Assembly (NCBI GenBank): GCA_017406405.1
Contig: JAFQYO010000018.1
Span: forward strand, 1 to 45,378
Length of the DNA: 45,378 nucleotides
Reading direction: 5' to 3'
Origin: Candidatus Saccharimonadota bacterium
GTDB taxonomy: Bacteria > Patescibacteriota > Saccharimonadia > Saccharimonadales > Saccharimonadaceae
How positions within the stretch are numbered: the stretch's first letter is position 1; each line of letters starts with the position of its first letter. Below, piece after piece: positions 8,341-16,332 of the stretch. The translations under genes were made by a program, and so were the position numbers. Below the pieces are notes generated by a model, which was not told where the DNA came from, made no database searches, and worked only from the letters and a program-made list of their open reading frames with translations.

Positions 8341-8990
8341 TAGATGACAACTCCTTGTTTGTCGGCCTCTTTAACGAGGTCGTCGTAAAGCTTTTTCGGG
8401 TCAGAGGAGCTCGCAAAGGCGCTTCCGTAATTTATAACGTCGATGTCGGAATGTGCGAGAGCGCGGGTGTTCGACATGTTTGCGCCGCCGTCCCAACCAA
8501 TTTCAATCGAGGGACTGATTTTTCGGACAATCGGGACTTTTTCGATTTGGAGCATGTCGGCCGTGCCGCCTTGTGAACCGAGCTGGCCGGCGAAAATGAG
8601 ACAATGGTCGGCTTTTTGGATGTAGGGAGTGATTTTCCCGGGGTAAGTTCGCTTTAGAATCGCGACACCGGTTTTTATCCCGGCGTTTTTAAGCTGATCA
8701 AAGACAGGAAGGAGGTTTTCGTTTGTTTCGGCGTGAAAGATAACGAGAGAGGGTTTTAGTTTGATGAGTATCGGGAGGTATTGGGTCGGGTTCATGACCA
8801 TCATGTGAACATCCATCGGCGCCCAATTTGGGTCGTGGACGATGTTGCTGAGGCTGATGGTCTGGGTCGGAGTGAAGACGCCGTCGGTTATGTCGACTTG
8901 GATGCGTTTTGCGAAGGAAGAATATGTCGCGTATTGTGTTCGGAAGAGATTTGGGTCGTTTGTGAGGACGGTGGGGACGATTTCTGACAT
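8340..8990 (-). CDS. rpe: Ribulose-phosphate 3-epimerase
   Basis: It interconverts ribulose 5-phosphate and xylulose 5-phosphate in the non-oxidative pentose phosphate pathway. This TIM barrel has the metal and catalytic residues in QVDITDGVF (usually DVMDG), DVHMMV (DxHLM), and IGWDGGAN (VDGG). The strand bearing GQLGSQGGTADML corresponds to the phosphate-loop region. Length 216 is normal. Substitutions such as DITDG for DVMDG are conservative and keep both acids. It starts directly after the rpiB stop (no gap) and ends one base into pfkB. Confidence 0.82.
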   Translation of the reverse strand: MSEIVPTVLTNDPNLFRTQYATYSSFAKRIQVDITDGVFTPTQTISLSNIVHDPNWAPMDVHMMVMNPTQYLPILIKLKPSLVIFHAETNENLLPVFDQLKNAGIKTGVAILKRTYPGKITPYIQKADHCLIFAGQLGSQGGTADMLQIEKVPIVRKISPSIEIGWDGGANMSNTRALAHSDIDVINYGSAFASSSDPKKLYDDLVKEADKQGVVI

Positions 8991-9461
8991 TTAGGCCTCC
9001 TTATCTAGTTTTTTAATTCGGCGGACGTGACGAGATTCGTTCGAGAAAGGAGTATTTAAGAAGGCGTCGATGATCGCGGAAAGGTCTTCGTAAGCCTTTT
9101 CGCTTTCGAGGGGGTCTTTTGAATCCGAGATATCGTCCGCGGAGAGGCAAAGGACGTTTGTGTCGTTGTGTTCGCGGGTTTTCTGGGCGGAGTCGAGGGT
9201 GGAAACTACGGCGGCGCGGATTCCCTTGTGGCGGTTTGACTGGATGGAGACGCCGATGGCGGAGCCACAAATCAAAATCCCAAAGGAGCCGGGGTTTTTG
9301 AGGACGTTTTTAGAGAGGAGGTTTGCGAAGTCGTTATAGTCGTCTTCGGGGTTATACTCGGCCGGACCGAGGTCGATGAATTCGGGGTGGGCGAGTTTTA
9401 GCTTTGTTTTTAAGAAAAAGCCGCGGTGGTCGGAGGCGAGAAAAACTTTTTTCTCAGACAT
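8991..9461 (-). CDS. rpiB: Ribose-5-phosphate isomerase B
   Basis: It converts ribose 5-phosphate to ribulose 5-phosphate. The LacAB/RpiB fold is shown by LASDHRGF at the N-terminus, ILICGSAIGVSIQSNRHKGI carrying the catalytic Cys and anion-binding loop, and REHNDTNVLCLSAD. At 156 residues it matches the family. The ATG directly follows the gapA TGA. RpiB feeding Rpe in the same operon gives an unbroken route from ribose 5-phosphate to xylulose 5-phosphate. Confidence 0.88.
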   Translation of the reverse strand: MSEKKVFLASDHRGFFLKTKLKLAHPEFIDLGPAEYNPEDDYNDFANLLSKNVLKNPGSFGILICGSAIGVSIQSNRHKGIRAAVVSTLDSAQKTREHNDTNVLCLSADDISDSKDPLESEKAYEDLSAIIDAFLNTPFSNESRHVRRIKKLDKEA

Positions 9462-10466
9462 TCAGCGTTCCTTTCCGAAATCGACGGCGAGTTCGACGAG
9501 GCGGTTTGAGTATCCCCATTCGTTGTCGTACCAGGCGACGACTTTTATGAGAGTCCCGTCGACGATGTCGGTCAGCGGGAGGTCGATGATGGCGCTGTGG
9601 GCGTTTCCGCGGAAATCTGTCGAGACGAGTTCTTCTTCGGTCACGTCGACTATGCCTTCGTAATAAGGCTCGCGAGCGGCTTTTTTAAGGACTTTTATGA
9701 GTTCTTCTTTTGTGGTCGGGCGTTTAAGAACTGCGGTGATATCCGCGAGGGAGACAACGGGGGTCGGGACACGAACGGATAGACCATTAAAGCGACCTTT
9801 TAGAGAAGGGATAGTGAGAGCGGCGGCTTTTGAGGCACCGGTCGTAGTCGGGACAATGTTTTCGGCGGCGGCGCGAGCTTCGCGGAGGTCTTTTGCGGGG
9901 GCATCTTGGAGACGTTGGGAGGCGGTGTAAGAATGAACGGTCGTCATCATCGCCTTGTCAATTCCGAAATTGTCTTCGAGGATTTTCATGATGGGGGCGA
10001 TACAGTTCGTCGTGCAGGAGGCGTTCGAGATGATTTTATCGGATTTTTCGACGGCGTCTTCGTTTACGCCGATGACGATAGTCTTCGCGCCTTCACCCTT
10101 CGCAGGGGCGGAGATGACGACTTTTTTCGCGCCAGCGGAAAGATGGGCGCGGGCTTTTTCTGGGTCGGTGAAAAGGCCGGTCGATTCTATAACGACATCA
10201 ACGCCGAGCTCCTTCCAGGGGAGCTTTTTCGGGTCGGTTTCGGAGAGAGCAAGGATTTTTCGCGAGCCAACAAGAATGTTTTTTTCGTCGAAAGAAACCT
10301 TTTTGTCGTAGATTCCGTAAGAGCTGTCGTATTTCAGGAGCTTTGAGAGGGTTTTTGTGTCGGTTAAGTCGTTTATGGCGACGACTTGAACATCGCGCCG
10401 CTCGAGGGCGATTTTAAGCGCGTTTCGACCAATCCTCCCGAAGCCGTTGATTGCTAGTTTTAACAT
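9462..10466 (-). CDS. gapA: Glyceraldehyde-3-phosphate dehydrogenase, type I
   Basis: This glycolytic enzyme makes 1,3-bisphosphoglycerate with NAD+. The Rossmann signature INGFGRIGR is at residues 6-14, Asp33 in INDLTD points to NAD+ preference, the catalytic Cys151 is in SNASCTTNC, the base His is in TTVHSYTASQ, and WYDNEWGYSNR is near the C-terminus. Length is 334, exactly standard. It is the first gene of a five-gene operon and unlike many neighbours has a classic promoter (TTGAAA-17-TATAAT) and a strong AGGAGG 7 nt before the ATG. A perfect palindrome overlies both signals, suggesting dedicated control. Confidence 0.95.
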   Translation of the reverse strand: MLKLAINGFGRIGRNALKIALERRDVQVVAINDLTDTKTLSKLLKYDSSYGIYDKKVSFDEKNILVGSRKILALSETDPKKLPWKELGVDVVIESTGLFTDPEKARAHLSAGAKKVVISAPAKGEGAKTIVIGVNEDAVEKSDKIISNASCTTNCIAPIMKILEDNFGIDKAMMTTVHSYTASQRLQDAPAKDLREARAAAENIVPTTTGASKAAALTIPSLKGRFNGLSVRVPTPVVSLADITAVLKRPTTKEELIKVLKKAAREPYYEGIVDVTEEELVSTDFRGNAHSAIIDLPLTDIVDGTLIKVVAWYDNEWGYSNRLVELAVDFGKER

Positions 10467-10472
10467 TAAAAT

Positions 10473-10523
10473 ACCTCCTAATATAGTTATGTTTATTATA
10501 TATTAGGAGGTAAGATTTTTCAA
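10473..10523 (-). promoter_or_regulatory. gapA promoter with 13-13-13 palindrome spanning -10 box and Shine-Dalgarno
   Basis: On the minus strand TTGAAA (10518-10523) and TATAAT (10495-10500) are 17 nt apart. Arms 10499-10511 and 10473-10485 are exact 13-nt reverse complements separated by 13 nt. The upstream arm lies in the spacer and touches the -10 box; the downstream arm contains the AGGAGG of gapA. It could be an operator for a dimeric repressor. In transcripts reading through from tig it could also be a hairpin that hides the ribosome-binding site; mRNA started at the local promoter would lack the upstream arm and stay open. Confidence 0.65.
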
Positions 10524-10531
10524 GCGATTTT

Positions 10532-11809
10532 CTAGCTATTTGCTTTTACGAGGAAGTCGAGAGTTTTCTCGATTGTCATGCGGTTTTTAATGTCCATTTT
10601 TACGCGCGGGTCTTTCAGATTTTTTAGGGCCTCGGGAGATTTTTTATAGACGTCACGGAGTTCGGCAATTTTTGCGGCGACTTCTTCGTCGGACGTGGTG
10701 ATTTTTTCTTCGTTTGCGAGGACTTGGAGAACAAGAGAGGCTTTAACGCGTTTTTCAGCGACTTCGTGAGCTTGGGACTCCCATTCTGATTCAGAGAGGT
10801 CGTTTCGCTTTAGGTATTCTTCGAAGGTGAGGCCGGAAGCGGCGGCATTTCGGGAAATGTCGTCTTTAACGAGGCGAAGTTGGTCGGAGATGAGGATTTC
10901 GGGAGCGGAGACTTTTGAAGTTTTGACGAGTTCTTCGACAAGCGCGTCTTTATATGCTTCGGTCAATTTATATTCGTTTTGAGCCTTGAGATTTTTCTCG
11001 ATGTCTTCTCGGAGTTCGTCCATGTTTTTAAACGGGCCGCATTTTTTTGCGAATTCTTCGTCGAGCTTCGGAAGGGTAATCTTATTCACCTGTTTTAAGA
11101 GGACTTCGAAGACGGTCTTTTTTCCGGCCAGGGATTTTTCGGCGTAATCTTTCGGGAAAGTCAGCTCAAGGTCAAATTTGTCGCCGGATTCTTTGCCAAC
11201 GATTCCCTCTTCAAAACCAGGAATAAAGGTTTTTGAGCCAAGGGTGAGGGCGTAGTCTTTTGCGGTTCCGCCTTGGAAAGGCTCGCCGTCTTTCTTCCCG
11301 ACAAAGTCAATGATGACTTCGTCGCCGAGTTCGGCTTTTTTCTTTTCGGTCTTTTTCTCGGCATAGGCTTTTTGGATGTTTTTAACGATTTCTTCGACCT
11401 CAGACTTTTTTACCTTGTTTTCGGGTTTTTTCGCTTTGAGGTTTTTATAGTCGCCGAGTTTAACCTCGGGGAGAATATCGGCGGTCGCGGTGTATTCGAC
11501 AACTTCGTCAGGGACGACTTTTGTGACTTTTACGTTCGGGACGACAAGAGGAGCTTTTTCAACTTCTTTGAAGGCGGAGGGGACGGTCGTTCGGACGGCG
11601 ATATCGACGGTTTCATTTATCACGTCGTTCGGGTTTAGGGCTTTTTCGGCGAGAGACTTCGGGGCTTTTCCCTTTCGGAAACCTTCGAGTTTTACTTCTT
11701 TCGAGAGACGAGCGACGGCCTTTTCGCGCGCGGTTTTTAAATCGGATTTTTCAAGGGTGACTTTTATTTCGACACGGGTGTCGGATAGTTTCTTTGACTT
11801 TACTTTCAT
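10532..11809 (-). CDS. tig: Trigger factor, ribosome-associated chaperone/prolyl isomerase
   Basis: It binds L23 at the peptide exit tunnel and folds nascent chains. The N-terminal ribosome-binding signature is GFRKGKAPKSL (about residues 40-50), and the central FKBP domain includes GDEVIIDFVGKKDGEPFQGG...FIPGFEEGIVG. A long Lys/Glu-rich helical C-terminal domain follows. Length 425 is normal. The start at 11809 is 7 nt after TGATATAAT, giving a leaderless mRNA. It is followed 65 nt later by gapA with its own promoter. Confidence 0.93.
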   Translation of the reverse strand: MKVKSKKLSDTRVEIKVTLEKSDLKTAREKAVARLSKEVKLEGFRKGKAPKSLAEKALNPNDVINETVDIAVRTTVPSAFKEVEKAPLVVPNVKVTKVVPDEVVEYTATADILPEVKLGDYKNLKAKKPENKVKKSEVEEIVKNIQKAYAEKKTEKKKAELGDEVIIDFVGKKDGEPFQGGTAKDYALTLGSKTFIPGFEEGIVGKESGDKFDLELTFPKDYAEKSLAGKKTVFEVLLKQVNKITLPKLDEEFAKKCGPFKNMDELREDIEKNLKAQNEYKLTEAYKDALVEELVKTSKVSAPEILISDQLRLVKDDISRNAAASGLTFEEYLKRNDLSESEWESQAHEVAEKRVKASLVLQVLANEEKITTSDEEVAAKIAELRDVYKKSPEALKNLKDPRVKMDIKNRMTIEKTLDFLVKANS

Positions 11810-11816
11810 AGGGGAA

Positions 11817-11825
11817 ATTATATCA
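11817..11825 (-). promoter_or_regulatory. tig extended -10 box, leaderless type
   Basis: TGATATAAT on the minus strand ends 7 nt before the ATG; no ribosome-binding site is found between them. Confidence 0.65.
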
Positions 11826-11837
11826 CAATTTCGGAAT

Positions 11838-13427
11838 TTAAGAAATAATGCCAGGGTTTATCTCGGTCCGGAGATGGCGAACGGCGGAACGGGTGTCGTA
11901 GTTCGACTTTGTCTCGGGGGCAAAGATGTCGTTCGGGTCGAAGATTTCTTTAACGGATTTTATGAGGTCACGTTCGGACTTTTCGAGTTCGGGGTAGAGG
12001 ATAATCGACTTTAGACGGCCTTCGGGATAACCGCCGACGAGACTTCCGCCATGGGATTTTAAGAGCGAGTTCAAATCTCGGAGGAGAATAAGCGCAGAGC
12101 GACGTTCGTCGGTCTTTTTAAGGTCGAAACTTGGGCGAATCGAGAAGTTTTCTGTGTCGAGACTTCCGAAGAGCGCAAGAGGGCGTCTCAGGGATTTTTC
12201 GTAGGTCTTTAAGCCTTCAAGGAAGGCGGGGAGGTTTTCTCGGGGGACGTAGAGGTCGTGGAGGAGATTCGGGCGTTCGGATTTTATGCCGTCGTTGATG
12301 AAGGAAGAGAGACTTGTTTCAAAATCGTCAAAATCGGCAGAATTCGAGACGGTTTCGGCGACGACGTAGGCGGATTTCGGGAGGAAGCGGAGGCACTTTC
12401 GGACGGAGGAGCGACTTTTATGCATCTTGTCGTTAAAGGCGACGAGGACGATAAAGCCGTCTTCGAGCTTTTTCGTCAGGAGGTCGGGCTTTTTTCCGTA
12501 TTCTTCGGCGGTTTTAAAGATGCGCGTGTCGAAGATTTCGACGGAGAGCGGACGAAGACGAGAACAATATCCATAGAATTCTTCGACGGATTTATAGTCT
12601 TTAAAGACGGCAAAGAGGCGGTGTTTCCGGGGAGGTTGGACGGCGAGACGAAGAATAACTTCGGTGATGATTCCGAGGGAACCTTCGGAGCCATAGAAAA
12701 CGGGGAGGAGGTCGAAGACTTTCCCGTTTTGACGGGAGATGTGTTTTAAGGCGGGATAGCCAAGGCAGTCGGGCCAGGAGGAGATAAGCTCGGAGTGTTT
12801 CTCGAGAAGAGGAGGGAGCTTTGTGTAGATAGAACCGGAGAGGGATTTGTCGCGGGAGAGCTGGCGGAGTTTTCCGCGGGAAAGACGGTTTGTCTGGAGG
12901 AGGTCGCCGCTCGAGAGGACAACTTCGACGCGGTCGATATAGTTCATGATTCCGCCGTATTTTTTCGAGAATTTATCGCGGGGGGCGTTCGAGATAAGGG
13001 AGCCGATTGTGTCGCGGGGGTCGGCGTCGACGGGTAAGGTCAAGCCATAGGGGGCGAGAACGGCGTTCAGCTTTCCAAGGGTGATTCCGGCTTGGACATG
13101 AACGAGGCGGTCGTGGGCGTCGAGCTCGCGAACATGGTTCAGTTTTTCGGTCGAGATGACAAGGCCGGAGGAAAGATCGGAGCCGGTTTTCGAGAGGCCG
13201 GAGCCGCGGACGGAAATCGGGAGATGGTATTTTTTCTCGGAAAGTTGGTTGACGAATTTAACGAGTTTACGGACGTCGGAAGTGGACTCGGGGACGGCAA
13301 CAAAGCGCGGAACGACTTTTAAAAGCGAAGCATCAGTAGAATAAGCTTCGCAAATCGAGCTTTTATCAAAAATGTTGCCTGTGATATGGCGATTTAGATA
13401 AACCGCGATCTTATTCACTTCTGCCAC
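11838..13427 (-). CDS. FAD-binding oxidase (GlcD/lactate-dehydrogenase-like)
   Basis: This is a flavoprotein of the FAD_binding_4 (VAO/PCMH) family. The N-terminal FAD domain shows PISVRGSGLSKTGSDLSSGL (pyrophosphate loop), VHVQAGITLGKLN, and DPRDTIGSLISN. The C-terminal cap ends with EIFDPNDIFAPETK, matching the 'hFDPxxhhNPGK' close of GlcD/D-lactate dehydrogenases. Length is 529. No membrane segment and no Fe-S cysteines are visible, so the electron acceptor is unknown; a hydroxyacid substrate is only a family guess. The start is GTG at 13427 with an AAGGG-like site. The upstream AT-rich stretch offers several TATAAT boxes. Confidence 0.75.
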   Translation of the reverse strand: MAEVNKIAVYLNRHITGNIFDKSSICEAYSTDASLLKVVPRFVAVPESTSDVRKLVKFVNQLSEKKYHLPISVRGSGLSKTGSDLSSGLVISTEKLNHVRELDAHDRLVHVQAGITLGKLNAVLAPYGLTLPVDADPRDTIGSLISNAPRDKFSKKYGGIMNYIDRVEVVLSSGDLLQTNRLSRGKLRQLSRDKSLSGSIYTKLPPLLEKHSELISSWPDCLGYPALKHISRQNGKVFDLLPVFYGSEGSLGIITEVILRLAVQPPRKHRLFAVFKDYKSVEEFYGYCSRLRPLSVEIFDTRIFKTAEEYGKKPDLLTKKLEDGFIVLVAFNDKMHKSRSSVRKCLRFLPKSAYVVAETVSNSADFDDFETSLSSFINDGIKSERPNLLHDLYVPRENLPAFLEGLKTYEKSLRRPLALFGSLDTENFSIRPSFDLKKTDERRSALILLRDLNSLLKSHGGSLVGGYPEGRLKSIILYPELEKSERDLIKSVKEIFDPNDIFAPETKSNYDTRSAVRHLRTEINPGIIS

Positions 13428-13464
13428 CCTTAATATACATATTATATATTATATATTGCTTGCG

Positions 13465-14079
13465 CTAAATTTGGAAGAGTTTTTTTAGCTTTTCGAAGAC
13501 TTCTTCGGGCGTTCCGGTCGCATCGAGAGTTTTTACGTCGAACTTTTTCGCAACGTCGAGATAAGCGTGATTCAGGCGTTTTTGGAACTCGGAGTCTTTT
13601 GACTTGAAGAATTCTTCGGAACGCTTTCCCTGAGAGATGAGCCGTTTTTTTCTTTCTTCGTCGTTTAAGGTCAAGATAACGTATTTTTCGGGATGGAAGT
13701 ATTTTTCGGGCATGACTTCGTGATGAAGTTTTTTAATGAAGGATTTCGAGACGCCGGTTCCATAGCCTTCGTAGATTAAAGTCGAAAACCAACTTCGGGT
13801 GATGATGATGATTTTTCCCGACTTTAGGGCTGGTTCAGCAAGTTTTTTCCATTGTTCGTAGCGATTTATGAGATAGAGAAGGACGCGAGTTTTTTTGTCG
13901 ATTCCGAAGTCGGATTTATAGTTCAGGTTTGCGATGGCGGAGATGAAGGGGTCGGAGGACTCGGTCCCCGACTCGGAATAATGAACGACTTCGCGACCGG
14001 CCGATTTAAAGTAGCCTTCGAGAAGAGAGGCTTGGGTATCTTTTCCGGTCGCGTCTTGACCTTCGATGAAAATTAACAT
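13465..14079 (-). CDS. tmk: Thymidylate kinase
   Basis: It phosphorylates dTMP to dTDP. The P-loop is GQDATGKDTQ (residues 7-16), with the LID/acceptor region TRSWFSTLIYEG (in place of the usual DRYxxSxxAYQG) and ISQGKRSEEF. At 204 residues it has family length. The substitution of TRSWFS for DRYISS is a notable drift in the DR(Y/H) motif. It begins 2 nt after the tdk stop, so the two salvage kinases make dTDP consecutively from thymidine. Confidence 0.78.
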   Translation of the reverse strand: MLIFIEGQDATGKDTQASLLEGYFKSAGREVVHYSESGTESSDPFISAIANLNYKSDFGIDKKTRVLLYLINRYEQWKKLAEPALKSGKIIIITRSWFSTLIYEGYGTGVSKSFIKKLHHEVMPEKYFHPEKYVILTLNDEERKKRLISQGKRSEEFFKSKDSEFQKRLNHAYLDVAKKFDVKTLDATGTPEEVFEKLKKLFQI

Positions 14080-14081
14080 TT

Positions 14082-14672
14082 TTAAGCCCCTTTCTTTTTA
14101 TATTTTTCGACGCAGGCGGGGCAAAGGGCGCGATATTCGATTTCGGTCGTACCGTCGTCGATGAGGACGTCAGGGCCGTCGAGGACAAGTTTTCCGTCGA
14201 GGAAGCGACAGTTACAGGTCGCTTTTCTGCCACATTCGCAGATAGTTTTTAGTTCTTCTATGTCGTGGGCGATTTGGAGAAGACGAGTGGCGCCTTCGAA
14301 ACCGCCGTCTTCGAGCCGGAAATTTAGGCGGAGGCCGTAGGCCATAACGGGGATATCGAGCTGGATGGTGATTTGCATAAGCTGGTCGACTTGGGCGGGA
14401 GTGAGGAACTGTGCTTCGTCGATAAGCACGCAGGCGACGCCCGCAAAATCTTGAGCAATTTTTTCAAATAGGTCGGTTTTTTTGTCGAAACAAAAGTCGG
14501 TTTCGCGTTCAGGGCCGATTCTCGTCAGGAGTTTTGTGCCATTTTTTGTGTCGGTTTTGGGTTTGATGACGCAGACTTGATGGCCGCGTTCTTCGTAATT
14601 AAAGGCGACTTGGAGGAGTTGCATCGTTTTTCCGCAACCCATCGCGCCGTAACGAAAATATAACTTTGCCAT
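14082..14672 (-). CDS. tdk: Thymidine kinase, type II
   Basis: It phosphorylates thymidine to dTMP. P-loop RYGAMGCGKT (residues 7-16), Walker B-like LIDEAQFL, and the zinc-binding cysteines CECGRKATC and CPAC identify the class II enzyme. Length 196 is normal. The first 74 nt overlap the 3' end of the upstream secreted-protein gene, and the promoter (TGATACAAT, 9 nt before the ATG) lies within that gene. The start cannot move downstream because the P-loop begins at residue 8. With tmk it forms a two-gene dTDP salvage operon. Confidence 0.92.
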   Translation of the reverse strand: MAKLYFRYGAMGCGKTMQLLQVAFNYEERGHQVCVIKPKTDTKNGTKLLTRIGPERETDFCFDKKTDLFEKIAQDFAGVACVLIDEAQFLTPAQVDQLMQITIQLDIPVMAYGLRLNFRLEDGGFEGATRLLQIAHDIEELKTICECGRKATCNCRFLDGKLVLDGPDVLIDDGTTEIEYRALCPACVEKYKKKGA

Positions 14673-16278
14673 AATAAGTTAATTGTATCACGAAACTGAG
14701 GCTGAACAGTCCAAAAAACAGGGGAATTCCATCAAAAGTCGTCGGGTTTTCGGGCGGATTTTTCGGGGATTCGCTCCGCGCTTGAATTATTTCGATTTCT
14801 CTTGGTGTTTCGACGATTTTATCGAGAGGTTCGGGGTCGGGGAGGATTGGTTCTGGCTCCGGTTCCGGCTCTTCTATCGGTTCCGGGTCTGGCTCCGGCT
14901 CGTCTATCGGCTCCGGGTCTGGTTGTTTTGTTTCTGATTCTAGGACAACGGGGCTATAACCGAATTCTTCAAAAAAGGCGTCGTCGCTTCGGTTAAACGG
15001 GTCGAGTTGGGCAAAGTGGATTTTTCCGTTTATTATGGCCCAGCTAAACGGTCCGCTCCAGTCAATCGTGAAGCCGTGAGAGGAGTCTATCGTTTTGAAG
15101 GCAATCCAGAATAAATATTCGTTATCTTTTTCTATTTTCTCTTTGTTTTCGGGGTTTGTGAGGTTTTCGAGATGGGAGTTTTCTGGGTCGATTTCGAAAA
15201 GCGAGGAAGCGCAACTGATGCCGTTACAAATATCTTTCGCGACTTCGTCATCTCTTTTAAGAGAGTTCTTAAGCTGGTTTTCTGCGGTTCTGAAGTCATC
15301 GCCTTCTTGAATAGATTCGTCAACTTTTGCGTTTACTCCGTCAATAGCGGGAAGAAACATAAAGGTTCCGAGCGTTTCTGATTTTAGATGAGAAAAAGTG
15401 AAGGTCGGAGACGGGCCGATGACTTTTATATTAAACGGGTCTTCGATGCGGTGGCCTTCAAAGTCGTTGCCGAGGATAAAATCTCCTATGCCGTTTGTGA
15501 TTTTGTGGGTGAAAATTCCGTGGATATGACAGGGCGACATATTGTGTTCGAGCGCGACTTCAGGCGAAAAGAGTTCGGAACAATACTCCTCGTTTCTCCC
15601 GGTGCGATAGCTCTTTGCGGAAACGGCATAATTCCCTGTCGGATTAAAGATTTTTATGGTGTTTTTGTCGTTTGAATAAAAATCTTCGTTGCCTTCGACG
15701 GTAATACCAGTAACGTTGTCGGTCGAGATTTCGTCGGACGGGAGAGCGGAGGAGACATTTATCTCGAGGTTCACGCCTGAATTTGTCATGAGTCTGCCGT
15801 AGGAGCGAATTCCGTTTGCGACGGTTGTTGAAGAATCGAGATTTATAGTTAGTTTTGAGTCGGGAGAATTTGCGTAGAGATAATTCATTCTATAGTGAAG
15901 ATTATTATAATAAATTCCGTATTCGGCGGTCGAGGTTATGACGTTCTTTCCGGAAAAATTGATTTCAAAAATCTCCATTTTGGCGGATTTATAATAGATT
16001 TCTGGGCCAGAATAATTGTTTAAATACAAAGTGGTTACGAAGTCGATTTTTTCGGGAGAGAGGTAGGCAAGGCAGGTTTCGTCGCTAGAAATATCGCAAC
16101 TTTCGACCGCGCTCAAAATATTTGTCTCCGGGTCGGATTTTAGGTAAGGTTTTTCTGTTGTGAGATAAACATCTTCGCCAAATTTAACGATTCGCCCTTC
16201 TTCCCCGAGAGCGGAAACCGGAGTTAAGCTTATAAGTATTGCCGAGAGGACGGCTAGATAGGTTAATTTCTTCTTCAT
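14599..16278 (-). CDS. Secreted cell-surface protein with Pro-Glu spacer and sortase-type C-terminus
   Basis: The function is unknown. A clear signal peptide is visible (MKKKLTYLAVLSAILISLT...SALG). The body (residues about 30-445) is rich in Asn, Ser, Thr and Tyr, like beta-rich adhesins. It is followed by an acidic Pro-Glu/Pro-Asp spacer (about 449-484), NPTTFD (511-516), a hydrophobic segment of about 25 residues, and a basic tail with SLRRDGLRK. That order is the layout of sortase substrates, with NPTTFD in the place of LPxTG; the match to a sortase motif is inference. The last 74 nt overlap tdk. The start at 16278 is 6 nt after TGCTATCAT. Confidence 0.65.
   Translation of the reverse strand: MKKKLTYLAVLSAILISLTPVSALGEEGRIVKFGEDVYLTTEKPYLKSDPETNILSAVESCDISSDETCLAYLSPEKIDFVTTLYLNNYSGPEIYYKSAKMEIFEINFSGKNVITSTAEYGIYYNNLHYRMNYLYANSPDSKLTINLDSSTTVANGIRSYGRLMTNSGVNLEINVSSALPSDEISTDNVTGITVEGNEDFYSNDKNTIKIFNPTGNYAVSAKSYRTGRNEEYCSELFSPEVALEHNMSPCHIHGIFTHKITNGIGDFILGNDFEGHRIEDPFNIKVIGPSPTFTFSHLKSETLGTFMFLPAIDGVNAKVDESIQEGDDFRTAENQLKNSLKRDDEVAKDICNGISCASSLFEIDPENSHLENLTNPENKEKIEKDNEYLFWIAFKTIDSSHGFTIDWSGPFSWAIINGKIHFAQLDPFNRSDDAFFEEFGYSPVVLESETKQPDPEPIDEPEPDPEPIEEPEPEPEPILPDPEPLDKIVETPREIEIIQARSESPKNPPENPTTFDGIPLFFGLFSLSFVIQLTYYGKVIFSLRRDGLRKNDATPPSRL
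14682..14690 (-). promoter_or_regulatory. tdk extended -10 box inside the upstream gene
   Basis: TGATACAAT (minus strand) ends 9 nt before the tdk ATG, within the C-terminal membrane-segment codons of the secreted protein. Confidence 0.5.
14827..14934 (-). repeat. Low-complexity Pro-Glu/Pro-Asp repeat region
   Basis: DNA here is built of near-identical short units encoding DPEPI(D/E)EPEP-like repeats, about 36 residues. It probably forms an extended wall-spanning spacer between the folded surface region and the C-terminal anchor. Copy number could vary by slippage. Confidence 0.7.
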
Positions 16279-16284
16279 GCATGA

Positions 16285-16293
16285 ATGATAGCA
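16285..16293 (-). promoter_or_regulatory. Surface-protein extended -10 box, leaderless type
   Basis: TGCTATCAT (minus strand) ends 6 nt before the ATG at 16278. Confidence 0.5.
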
Positions 16294-16332
16294 CGCAGAA
16301 GAATTTTAAAGCAAAGTTAAGCGCGTTGGATT

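Noticed and set aside
14827-14934. Short repeats that could suggest a CRISPR array
   Set aside because: Units are directly adjacent, degenerate and encode Pro-Glu repeats in frame; no spacers or cas genes. No CRISPR array was seen anywhere in the window.
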